Source of the DNA: an uncultured Bacteroidales bacterium
Lineage (GTDB): Bacteria > Bacteroidota > Bacteroidia > Bacteroidales > UBA932
Direction: 5' to 3'
Length of the DNA stretch: 64,000 nucleotides
Assembly: GCA_947306365.1 (NCBI GenBank)
Contig: CAMZGD010000003.1
Span: 62,001-126,000, forward strand
Shown: positions 19,231-27,908 of the stretch, piece after piece
How the letters are laid out: every line of letters starts with the position of its first letter
How positions within the stretch are numbered: position 1 is the first letter of the stretch
Program-made: the position numbers and the translations under genes
Notes under the pieces: model-generated
The model's database searches: none
Seen by the model: the letters and a program-made list of their open reading frames with translations, nothing else
What the model was told of the DNA's origin: nothing

Positions 19231-20326
19231 CGATCCGGTCCAGGATGCCCTGCAGAAATGCCAGGGCGATTCCATAATTCGTGATAGGCACTCCGCTGAG
19301 GAGTGCCTTTCTCGTTCTGGCACGGACCACGCGGCGGCCGGCGACGCAGGCGCCGCAATGGATGACCAGGTCGTAGGGCGTCAGGTCGTCGGGAAAGTCG
19401 TTCCCGGCGGAAACGTCGACGGTGAGCGCGCCGCAGCGCTGGCGCAGCAGGGCAGGGATTTTCACGCGACCGATGTCTTCCGTGTCGGGCACGTGGGTGC
19501 AGGCCTCCGCAATCAGGACGCGGGAACCGGCGGTAAGCCGGCTGATGGCGCGTGCGCCTTCCACGAAGACGCGCGTGTCTCCCTTGGCAGCCGCCAGCAG
19601 CACGGAAAACGAGGTAAGGGGCCAGTCGCCCGGAATGGCGGCGTTGACGAAGCCGAAGACCTGTGAATCGGTGATGACCAGGGCGGGACGTGCCTGCAGG
19701 CCGGCGATGGCGGAGGCAAGCGACTGCGGCGTGCAGCAAAGGGCGTTGCAGCGGCGGTCGAGCAGTTCCCGGATGACCTGCACCTGTGGCAGGATAAGCC
19801 GCCCTTTGGGAGCTTCGCTGTCCTGCGGCATCACCAGCAGGACGGTGTCGCCCTCGGCCACGAGACCGCCCGTCAGATAATGCTCTTCTTCCAAGGGTCG
19901 GACTTCCTGGATGCGCCGGATCAGGGATTCGATGCTCTCGCCGCGCGTGTATTCGATGACGGGAATGCCGGCCTGTGACGCTAACGTCCCAATATCTGGG
20001 ATGTCAGACGCATTATCGACCGTTTTTTGGCGCTGACGTCCCTCCTTTTGGGACGTCAGGAGCACGACGGCGATGTCGGTCTCGTCGAGGACGGCGTGGG
20101 TGAGGCGATGGCGTTCGGCGCCGAGGATGCCGGTATCGTCGAGTCCGGCCGTATCGATCAGGACACAGGGGCCAAGGCCGGGAATCTCGATGGGTTTGCG
20201 CACCGGGTCGGTGGTCGTGCCCGGGACGGCGCTCACCAGCGAGACCTGCTGTCCGGCGATGGCGTTGACGAGCGTGGATTTCCCGCTGTTCGTCGGGCCG
20301 AAGAAGGCGATGTGAAGGCGTTCCAT
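19193..20326 (-). CDS. hydF: [FeFe] hydrogenase maturation GTPase HydF
   Basis: G1 GPTNSGKST, G3 DTAGLDD, C-terminal cluster-binding CTHVPDTEDIGRVKIP...HCGACVAGRR; no NKxD G4 motif found. Confidence 0.93.
   Translation of the reverse strand: MERLHIAFFGPTNSGKSTLVNAIAGQQVSLVSAVPGTTTDPVRKPIEIPGLGPCVLIDTAGLDDTGILGAERHRLTHAVLDETDIAVVLLTSQKEGRQRQKTVDNASDIPDIGTLASQAGIPVIEYTRGESIESLIRRIQEVRPLEEEHYLTGGLVAEGDTVLLVMPQDSEAPKGRLILPQVQVIRELLDRRCNALCCTPQSLASAIAGLQARPALVITDSQVFGFVNAAIPGDWPLTSFSVLLAAAKGDTRVFVEGARAISRLTAGSRVLIAEACTHVPDTEDIGRVKIPALLRQRCGALTVDVSAGNDFPDDLTPYDLVIHCGACVAGRRVVRARTRKALLSGVPITNYGIALAFLQGILDRIVMPDSRNQKQSS
19287..19310 (+). terminator. Intrinsic terminator-like hairpin downstream of hydC, inside the hydF coding region
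   Basis: GGCACTCC-GCTGA-GGAGTGCC then TTTCTCGTTCT; 57 nt after hydC stop. Confidence 0.5.
19981..20059. repeat. Paired palindromic element (REP/MITE-like) inside hydF
   Basis: Hairpin A CTAACGTCCCA-ATATC-TGGGATGTCAG (19981-20007); hairpin B CTGACGTCCC-TCCTTTT-GGGACGTCAG (20033-20059), perfect 10-bp arms sharing the same unit. Confidence 0.7.
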
Positions 20327-20327
20327 G

Positions 20328-21743
20328 TCAGAAGCGGAAATCCCGTTCCCCGGCCTCGATGCGCTGCAGCCGTTCCACGGTCTTTTCGCGCACCCGTCCT
20401 TCCGGAATGTCCGACAGACTCTCGGCGATCAGTCTTTCGCCCGTCGTGCGGGTCTCTGGCGAGGCGTAGTCCATCAGGTATTCCTTCAGGGTCATCAGCG
20501 CGTTGGGCGTGCAGCACAGGCTGATCTTGCCGCTCTTGCACAGGGACATGAAGCGGTCGCCGGTGCGTCCTTCCCGGTAGCAGGCCGTGCAGAAGCTCGG
20601 GATGTGGCCGGTTTCGAGGAGCCAGCGGACGACTTCGTCGAGCGGACGCGTGTCCGATACGTCGAACTGCGCCGTTTCGTCGTGGCGCTCTTCGGTGGTA
20701 TAGCCGCCCACGCTGGTGCGCGAGCCGCCGCTGATCTGCGACACGCCGCAGTCGATGAGCTGGGCCCGCATCCGGGCGGATTCACGGGTGGAGATGATCA
20801 TGCCGGTGTAGGGGACGGCCACGCGGAGCACGGCCACGAGCTTGCGGAAGATGGCGTCAGGCAGCGCGTCGGGGAAGCTGTCGAGCGACACGTCGTCGGC
20901 CGGACAGATGCGCGGCATGCTGATGGTGTGCGGTCCCACGCCGAAGCGCGCTTCCAGGTGCTCGGCGTGCATCAGCAGGCCGGCCAGTTCGTACCGGTAG
21001 CCGCCGAGACCGAACAGGACACCGATGCCGACGTCGTCGCAGCCGCCTTCCTGGGCCCGGTCCATCGCTTCGGTGTGCCAGGCATAGTCGCTCTTGGGGC
21101 CGGTCGGATGGAGCCGCTGGTATTCCGCGCGGTTATAGGTTTCCTGGAAGAGGATGTACGTGCCGATGCCCGCCTGCCGGAGCCTGCGGTAGGCTTCGAC
21201 CGTGGTGGCGGCGATGTTGACGTTCACCCGGCGGATGGAATTGCCGCCTTCCTTTATGGAATAAATGGTCTTGATCGAATCGAGGATGTATTCCAGCGGA
21301 TTGTGGACCGGGTCCTCGCCGGCTTCCACGGCCAGCCGCTTGTGCCCGATGCGGATCAGGGCGCGCACTTCCTCCGCGATTTCCTCCTGGGAGAGTTTCT
21401 TGCGCGGCAGGGTTTTGTTCTTGGCGTGGTAGGGACAGTATACGCAGCCGTTGATGCACCAGTTCGACAGATAGAGCGGTGCGAACAGCACGATGCGGTT
21501 TCCGTAGAAGCGCTGCTTGATTTCCCGGGCGAGCTTGAAGATTTCCGCTTCGAGCTCCGGGTCGTTGCAGTCCATCAGGATGGCCGCTTCGCGGTGCGTG
21601 AGGCCCTTGCAGCGGGCCGCCTTTTCAAGGATGTCGCGGACGCGCTGCCGGTTGCCGCTTTCCCGGGCGGCCTCTTCGAGCGTTTCGAGGATTTCGGCGT
21701 GGTCGATGAACTCATCGGCGTGGGTGGATAATGGATTATACAT
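20328..21743 (-). CDS. hydG: [FeFe] hydrogenase H-cluster radical SAM maturase HydG
   Basis: ThiH-like; CINGCVYCPYH and C-terminal CTACYREGRTGDRFMSLCKSG. Confidence 0.95.
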   Translation of the reverse strand: MYNPLSTHADEFIDHAEILETLEEAARESGNRQRVRDILEKAARCKGLTHREAAILMDCNDPELEAEIFKLAREIKQRFYGNRIVLFAPLYLSNWCINGCVYCPYHAKNKTLPRKKLSQEEIAEEVRALIRIGHKRLAVEAGEDPVHNPLEYILDSIKTIYSIKEGGNSIRRVNVNIAATTVEAYRRLRQAGIGTYILFQETYNRAEYQRLHPTGPKSDYAWHTEAMDRAQEGGCDDVGIGVLFGLGGYRYELAGLLMHAEHLEARFGVGPHTISMPRICPADDVSLDSFPDALPDAIFRKLVAVLRVAVPYTGMIISTRESARMRAQLIDCGVSQISGGSRTSVGGYTTEERHDETAQFDVSDTRPLDEVVRWLLETGHIPSFCTACYREGRTGDRFMSLCKSGKISLCCTPNALMTLKEYLMDYASPETRTTGERLIAESLSDIPEGRVREKTVERLQRIEAGERDFRF

Positions 21744-21745
21744 GG

Positions 21746-22819
21746 CTATTGGGTTACAGGTTGAATGGTTCGTGGGGAATCGCCGCGTCCGGAGGCGATG
21801 GCGTATCCTTCGCGGGCAAGTTCTTCCCGGAGCGTCTGCAGGTTGGCGACGGTTTCGGTCCAGGCGGCGTTCTTTCCCTCGTACAGGCGATATTCCGCCC
21901 GTTGGGCGGACGGGGTGAAATCGGGCATCACGACGTTGGCGCCGGCCCGGATGCCGGACATCCGTCCGTCGGGAGACAGGACGGAAAGGGCCGTGGTGGA
22001 AGGAATCAGCGCGTCGGGATGCATCAGGCGGAGCAGGGCGATGAGCCGGACCGTCAGCCGGGCGCTGCCGGCCGGGAAGTCGCGGAACGGCGTGTCGCGC
22101 TGCGGGATGAACGGGCCGATGCCGATCATCTCGGGCCGGAAGCGCTCGATGAACCGCAGGTCCGCGATCAGGTGGTCCGTCGTCTGGTAAGGACTGCCGA
22201 CCATCATCCCGGTCCCGGTCTGGAAACCCGTCTCGCGCAGGACGCGGAGGCAGGCGAGCCGGTTTTCGAGCGTCTGCGGCTTCGGATGCAGCCGGGCGTA
22301 GTGCGCCGCGTCGGCCGTCTCGTGCCGGAGCAGGTAGCGGTCGGCGCCGCTGCGGCGGAGCAGGGCATAGGTTTCGGGGGCGAGTTCGCCCAGCGAAAGG
22401 GTGATGGCAGCATCCGGCCAGGCGGCGCGGATTTCAGCCACGGTGTCCATCAGCGCCTCGACGCCGGCAGGATGCTCTCCGCCCTGGAGGACGAAGGTAT
22501 GCACGCCCGCCTGCCAGGCCTGCGCACAGCAGGAGAGGATTTCCGTGCGGCTCAGCGTGTAGCGCGCCACGGCCGCGTTGCTCCGGCGTATGCCGCAGTA
22601 CAGGCAGTCGTTCCGGCACACGTTGGTCCATTCGATCAGGGCCCGCAGCCAGACATTCCGGCCGAAGGTCCTGTCGGTGACTTCGCGCGCATTGGCGAGC
22701 AGACGCTGTTCCAGCAGCGGGTCTTCGCTTTCCAACAGCGTCCTCAGACCTTCGTCGCCGAGGGTTCCTCTCTCTTTCAGTTCGTCAGCCAGGCACTGCA
22801 TTGCATCGAAGAATGACAA
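21746..22819 (-). CDS. hydE: [FeFe] hydrogenase H-cluster radical SAM maturase HydE
   Basis: BioB-like radical SAM, TNVCRNDCLYCGIRRSN, VLQGGEH, GMMVGSPYQT; alternative start 22801. Confidence 0.93.
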   Translation of the reverse strand: MSFFDAMQCLADELKERGTLGDEGLRTLLESEDPLLEQRLLANAREVTDRTFGRNVWLRALIEWTNVCRNDCLYCGIRRSNAAVARYTLSRTEILSCCAQAWQAGVHTFVLQGGEHPAGVEALMDTVAEIRAAWPDAAITLSLGELAPETYALLRRSGADRYLLRHETADAAHYARLHPKPQTLENRLACLRVLRETGFQTGTGMMVGSPYQTTDHLIADLRFIERFRPEMIGIGPFIPQRDTPFRDFPAGSARLTVRLIALLRLMHPDALIPSTTALSVLSPDGRMSGIRAGANVVMPDFTPSAQRAEYRLYEGKNAAWTETVANLQTLREELAREGYAIASGRGDSPRTIQPVTQ

Positions 22820-22904
22820 ACAAAATTACGGAAAATAATGGCAGGCGATGAAACTTTTCGCGAAATTTGGAAAAATGCTTCATCCTGTGTAAATTGCAAG
22901 AAAT

Positions 22905-23600
22905 TTGCCGGAAAACCGCACGATGGACGAAGTCAAAGTGATCGAAATCAAGAAAAGCATCTTTGCCGACAACGAAAAGGATGCCGACGACCTTAGGAAG
23001 GAACTCAAGCGCAAGGGCGTGTATCTGCTCAACCTGATGTCTTCGCCCGGAAGCGGAAAGACCACGACGCTCATCCAGACGATCAACCGCCTCAAGGACA
23101 AGATCCGCGTGGCCGTGATGGAGGCCGACATCGACAGCGACGTCGATGCCGTCAGGATCCGGGAAGCCACCGGCGTCCCGTCCATCCAGCTCCATACGGG
23201 CGGAATGTGTCATCTGGACGCGGAGATGACCCGGCAGGGCCTCGAGAACCTGCCGCCCGACACGTTCGACCTGGTGGTCCTGGAGAACGTAGGCAACCTG
23301 GTCTGCCCGGCGGAGTTCGATACCGGCGCCGTCCGCAACGCGATGATCCTCTCCGTTCCGGAAGGCGACGACAAGCCGCTGAAATATCCCCTGATGTTCT
23401 CCGTCTGCGACGTGGTGGTCGTCAACAAGACCGACGTGCTGCCGTATTTCGACTTCGACCTGGACAAGTGCCGGGAACACGTCCGGATGCGCAACCCCGC
23501 CGCCCGGGTGATTCCGCTCTGCGCGCGTACCGGCGAAGGCGTGGACGCGTTCGCCGGGTGGCTCCTGGAAGAAGTCAAAGCCTGGAAAGAAAACCAATGA
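22905..23600 (+). CDS. hypB: HypB-type nickel-incorporation GTPase
   Basis: NLMSSPGSGKTTTLIQTI, AVMEADIDSDVDA, VVLENVGNLVCPAEFDTGA, VVVNKTDVLPYFDFD; no N-terminal CxxCGC; start may be 22923. Confidence 0.92.
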   Translation: MPENRTMDEVKVIEIKKSIFADNEKDADDLRKELKRKGVYLLNLMSSPGSGKTTTLIQTINRLKDKIRVAVMEADIDSDVDAVRIREATGVPSIQLHTGGMCHLDAEMTRQGLENLPPDTFDLVVLENVGNLVCPAEFDTGAVRNAMILSVPEGDDKPLKYPLMFSVCDVVVVNKTDVLPYFDFDLDKCREHVRMRNPAARVIPLCARTGEGVDAFAGWLLEEVKAWKENQ

Positions 23601-23612
23601 TTACCTTGCGAT

Positions 23613-26441
23613 ATGCCTGAGATGTCAACCAAGTTCGTCCCCAAGCACAAGGGCGACAAAAATCCGAATCCGAAACTTCTCAAGTTCGTCCGTCACGTGA
23701 CGGACCGGGTTCCGGGAAAGATCAAGATGACGACCGACGCCCCGGAATACTGGGGCCTGGCCTGCATCTTCGAGGATGAGATGGACGCGCAGACCCGCGA
23801 GGCCTCGCTCGACCTGCTGCTGGACATGCTCCCGAAGAATTTCCTGAAAGTCCGTGAGCACCGTCCGTATGCGCTGCTGCATCAATGGAATGCCGAAAAG
23901 CACTATACGCCCGACGACAAGTCGTTCGACGACCTGCTCGACAAACTCGCCTTCTTCGGGATGCTTGAGTATGATTATGGCGACAGGTATACGAAAGACG
24001 GTCCGGCGGCGGATGCCACGTTCCGTCGCGAGGACCGCATTTACTGGGTTCCGATGTTCGTGCCGGGAAGTGCGGAGTATACCAATATGAACGTGGAACT
24101 GATGGACCGCCATCCGGAACTGGCGATGTTCTTCGAACGGATGACGTTCCTGCCGCTCGAGAAGATCACGCCGATGGTCCCGATGGGCGGGGCCGGCATC
24201 GGCATGCACGTGATTCCGGTGGAAAAGGCCATCAGCATGGAGAACCGGTCCGTGGACATCGAGCATATTTCCTATTGGCTCAAACGCTATGAAGGGCATC
24301 TGGGCGTCGGGATCTGCTCCTGCCGGTACGGGCGCAAGAAACTGGACGAGGGGTGTGCCGACGACTACCGCGACTGGTGCATCGGCGTGGGCGACATGGC
24401 CGACTATCTGGCCGAGACCGGCCGCGGCCACTACATTACCTACGACGAGGCGATGGCGATTCTCCGCAAGGCCGAGGACCACGGCTTCGTCCATCAGGTG
24501 ACCAACATCGACGGCGAGGGGAAGATATTCGCCATCTGCAACTGCAACGTCAAGATATGCAATGCGCTGCGTACTTCGCAGCTGTTCAATACGCCAAACC
24601 TTTCGCGCAGCGCCTATGTCGCCCGCGTCGATCCGGCCAGCTGCGTGGCCTGCGGCCGCTGCGTGGAATACTGCCCGGCCGGCGCCGTGAAGCTCGGCCA
24701 GAAGCTCTGCACCAAGCACGGGGAACAGACTTATCCCAAACAGGAACTCCCCGACGCGGCGAAGTGGGGCAAACACAAATGGAATGAAGACTACCGCGAC
24801 CGCAACCGCATCAACTGCTATCCCACCGGCACGTCGCCCTGCAAGACCGCCTGCCCGGCGCACATCGCGGTACAGGGCTACCTGAAGAAAGCGGCCGAAG
24901 GGAAATACCGGGAGGCGCTCGAACTCATCAAGCGGGAGAATCCGTTCCCGGCCGTGTGCGGACGCATCTGCAACCGCCGCTGCGAGGACGCCTGCACCCG
25001 CGGGACCATCGACCAGCCGATCGCCATCGACGCCGTCAAGAAGTTCATCGCCGAACAGGACCTGAATGCGGAAAACCGTTTCATCCCGGAAGTGAACATC
25101 TGCTCGAACGTACAGGCGCGCTGGGAAGAGAAGATCGCCGTCATCGGCGGCGGCCCGGCCGGCCTGAGCTGCGCCTATTACCTGGCCACGATGGGTTACA
25201 AGCCCACGGTGTTCGAGAAGAACGAAGAGCCGGGCGGCATGCTCCGCTACGGCATTCCTTCCTATAAACTGGAGAAGGACGTGATCGCCGCCGAGATCGA
25301 CGTGATGCGCGCCATCGGCGTGGACATCCGCTGCGGCGTGGAGGTGGGGAAGGACATCACCATCCGGCAGCTGCGGGAAGAGGGCTACAAGGGCTTCTAC
25401 GTGGCCATCGGCTGCCAGGGCGGCCGCTTGCCCGGCATTGCCGGCGAGACGCTCCCGGGCACGACGACGGCCATCGATTTCCTGCACGACGCCAACACCG
25501 GCAAGGTGAAGGTCGAGGGAAAAGTGGTGGTGGTCGGCGGCGGCAACGTGGCCATCGACGCCGCCCGTGTCGCGAAGCGCAGCGGCGCTTCGGCGGTGAC
25601 GATGCTCTCGCTCGAAACGGAAGACATCATGCCCGCATCGAAGGAAGAGCGCCGCGAGGCCCGCGAAGACGGCGTGGTGATCAATGCGGGCTGGGGTCCG
25701 AAGGAAGTGCTGGGCGACGGCAGGGTCACGGGCATCGTGTTCAAGAAATGCACGTCCGTGTTCGACGAGAACAAGCGCTTCTCTCCCCTGTACGACGAGA
25801 ACGAATGCATTACGCTCGACGCCGACCGGGTGATCTTCGCCATCGGCCAGACCGTGGTGCTGAAAGACCTGCTCAAGGACACGAAGGTCGAATTCTTCCG
25901 CGGCGTCTATCCCGTGGCCGACAAGCTGACCTTCCAGACGGCGGAGCCCGACATCTTCGTGGGCGGCGACGTGTTCACCGGCCCGAAGTTCGCCATCGAC
26001 GCCATCGCCGCCGGCAAGGAGGCCGCCGAGAGCCTGCACCGCTACGTGCAGCACGGGCATATGACCATCGGCCGCAACCGCCGCGACTTCATCGAACTCG
26101 ACAAGGACGACATCCGGGTGGAATCCTACGACAACGGGTCGCGCCAGGTGGAAGGCCATGACGCAGCGAACGGCCCGTTCCGCGAGTATACGATGACCCT
26201 CACGGAGGAACAGGTCCGCAAGGAGACGGCGCGCTGCCTCGGCTGCGGCGCCTCGGTGGTCGACGAAAACCGCTGCATCGGCTGCGGCATCTGCACGACC
26301 AAGTGCGGGTTCGACGCCATCCACCTGTTCCGCGAGCATCCCGAGGCCAGCCGGATGGTCGTTTCCGAAGACAAGTTCGGCGCCATCCTCCCGTATATGG
26401 CCAAACGCGCCGGCAAGATCCTGTTCCACAAGAAGAAATAG
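23613..26441 (+). CDS. Large Fe-S/FAD oxidoreductase: ferredoxin-type N-terminal region + GltD-like NAD(P)H:acceptor module + C-terminal ferredoxin
   Basis: CVACGRCVEYCPAG; CPAHIAVQGYL; CGRICNRRCEDAC; AVIGGGPAGLSCAYYLA; GGGNVAIDAARVA; CLGCGASVVDENRCIGCGICTTKCGF. Confidence 0.85.
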   Translation: MPEMSTKFVPKHKGDKNPNPKLLKFVRHVTDRVPGKIKMTTDAPEYWGLACIFEDEMDAQTREASLDLLLDMLPKNFLKVREHRPYALLHQWNAEKHYTPDDKSFDDLLDKLAFFGMLEYDYGDRYTKDGPAADATFRREDRIYWVPMFVPGSAEYTNMNVELMDRHPELAMFFERMTFLPLEKITPMVPMGGAGIGMHVIPVEKAISMENRSVDIEHISYWLKRYEGHLGVGICSCRYGRKKLDEGCADDYRDWCIGVGDMADYLAETGRGHYITYDEAMAILRKAEDHGFVHQVTNIDGEGKIFAICNCNVKICNALRTSQLFNTPNLSRSAYVARVDPASCVACGRCVEYCPAGAVKLGQKLCTKHGEQTYPKQELPDAAKWGKHKWNEDYRDRNRINCYPTGTSPCKTACPAHIAVQGYLKKAAEGKYREALELIKRENPFPAVCGRICNRRCEDACTRGTIDQPIAIDAVKKFIAEQDLNAENRFIPEVNICSNVQARWEEKIAVIGGGPAGLSCAYYLATMGYKPTVFEKNEEPGGMLRYGIPSYKLEKDVIAAEIDVMRAIGVDIRCGVEVGKDITIRQLREEGYKGFYVAIGCQGGRLPGIAGETLPGTTTAIDFLHDANTGKVKVEGKVVVVGGGNVAIDAARVAKRSGASAVTMLSLETEDIMPASKEERREAREDGVVINAGWGPKEVLGDGRVTGIVFKKCTSVFDENKRFSPLYDENECITLDADRVIFAIGQTVVLKDLLKDTKVEFFRGVYPVADKLTFQTAEPDIFVGGDVFTGPKFAIDAIAAGKEAAESLHRYVQHGHMTIGRNRRDFIELDKDDIRVESYDNGSRQVEGHDAANGPFREYTMTLTEEQVRKETARCLGCGASVVDENRCIGCGICTTKCGFDAIHLFREHPEASRMVVSEDKFGAILPYMAKRAGKILFHKKK

Positions 26442-26443
26442 CC

Positions 26444-26788
26444 GTGCACGAACTGGGCATCGTCTTCTACATCATACGCGACGTCAAGCAGGCGGCTGCG
26501 GAGCACCACGTATCGCACGTATCCGGCGTGGTGATGGACATCGGCGAGGTGTCCACGGTCGTGCCGGAATACCTGACGGACTGCTGGCGCTGGGCCGCCG
26601 ACAAGGAGGAACTGCTGCAGGGAAGCGCGTTGAAGGTCAATACCATCCCCGCCGTCACGCTTTGCGGCGACTGCCGGCGGGAGTATGAGACGGTCCGCTA
26701 CGGGAAGACGTGTCCGCACTGCCACAGCGAAAATACGTGGCTGCTGCGCGGCAACGAGGTAGAAATCAAGGAAATAGAAGTTCAATAA
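26444..26788 (+). CDS. hypA: HypA-type nickel/zinc metallochaperone, GTG start
   Basis: GTG-CAC-GAA-CTG gives MHELGIVF; zinc site CGDC...CPHC; ORF track start (26303) is an upstream artefact. Confidence 0.9.
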   Translation: MHELGIVFYIIRDVKQAAAEHHVSHVSGVVMDIGEVSTVVPEYLTDCWRWAADKEELLQGSALKVNTIPAVTLCGDCRREYETVRYGKTCPHCHSENTWLLRGNEVEIKEIEVQ

Positions 26789-26804
26789 CTTAAACCTATC
26801 CAAC

Positions 26805-27908
26805 ATGTTTTTCCAAGTTTATGGGGCTAACGCCCTGGCTCAGTGGGGGATGCTGCTCGTCGTCCTCCTGGGCCTCATTCTGCTCAATGAGTTTGCGCGC
26901 CGGACCAAGACCGGCGGCGCCATCATGTTTTTCGTCATCCCGGTCCTGCTGACCATCTACTTCGTCGCCATCGCCATCGGTGCACGGACAGGCGCGCAGT
27001 GGGCCCTGAACAACCAGACGCATCTCTATATGAACGGCTGGTTCCATTATGCCAAGCTCTATGCGGCCCTGACCGGCTGTATCGGCTTCATGATGATCAA
27101 GTACAAATGGGGCATCGGCGCCAAGCACTGGTTCAAGCCGTTCCCGTTCGTCATCGTGGCCATCAACATCCTGATCGCCGTCGCCTCCGACTTCGAGTCC
27201 GCCATCAACGGCTGGAACAAGTGGTGGCTCTCCAGCGAGGGCGTGTGGCTCTTCGGCGGCTGGCACAACGTGTTCAACGGCACGGCCGGCATCCTGAACA
27301 TCTTCTGCATGACCGCCTGGTGGAGCGTCTATTCCTCCAAGAACAGGCAGGATATGCTGTGGCCTGACATGACCTGGGTGTACATCGTGATCTACGACAT
27401 CTGGAACTTCGCCTATACGTACAACTGCCTGCCGACCCACTCGTGGTACTGCGGCGTCGCGCTGCTGCTGGCTCCGACCATCGCCGCCCTGCTGTGGAAC
27501 CGTGGCGGCTGGATCCAGAACCGCGCCAACACGCTGGCCATCTGGTGCATGTTCGCACAGGTGTTCCCGCTCTTCCAGGAGACCTTCATGAACGGCAAGC
27601 AGTGGTTCAGCTGGGCGGTCCTTCCCGTCCAGTATCCGCAGGGTGCCGACACCGTCCGCCAGCTGTATGAGACGGCCGGAATCACCAGCAATACGGTGAC
27701 GCCTGAAATCATCGGAACGACGGTCGATTCCGTAGCGGCCAACCCGAACATGATGCTCTTCATCAGCGCCCTGGCGCTCGTGACGAACATCGTCGCGCTG
27801 GTCTACATCATCTGCGTGTCGAAGAAGCGTCACATCAATCCGTACAAGCAGGACGTCTTCATCAACCAGAAGTACTACAAGGATGCAATGGCCCGTGCCG
27901 ATGTATAG
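26805..27908 (+). CDS. Multi-pass membrane protein of unknown function (resembles DUF5692-type)
   Basis: 367 aa with about 9 hydrophobic segments rich in Trp/Tyr/Asn; immediately after hypA. Confidence 0.6.
   Translation: MFFQVYGANALAQWGMLLVVLLGLILLNEFARRTKTGGAIMFFVIPVLLTIYFVAIAIGARTGAQWALNNQTHLYMNGWFHYAKLYAALTGCIGFMMIKYKWGIGAKHWFKPFPFVIVAINILIAVASDFESAINGWNKWWLSSEGVWLFGGWHNVFNGTAGILNIFCMTAWWSVYSSKNRQDMLWPDMTWVYIVIYDIWNFAYTYNCLPTHSWYCGVALLLAPTIAALLWNRGGWIQNRANTLAIWCMFAQVFPLFQETFMNGKQWFSWAVLPVQYPQGADTVRQLYETAGITSNTVTPEIIGTTVDSVAANPNMMLFISALALVTNIVALVYIICVSKKRHINPYKQDVFINQKYYKDAMARADV

Noticed and set aside
22856-22865. TTTCGCGAAA palindrome between hydE and hypB
   Set aside because: Single 10-bp palindrome without second site or promoter alignment; too weak to call an operator
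23625-26429. 934-aa minus-strand ORF mirroring the 942-aa flavoprotein gene
   Set aside because: Antisense shadow of a real gene; no domain motifs and compositional bias
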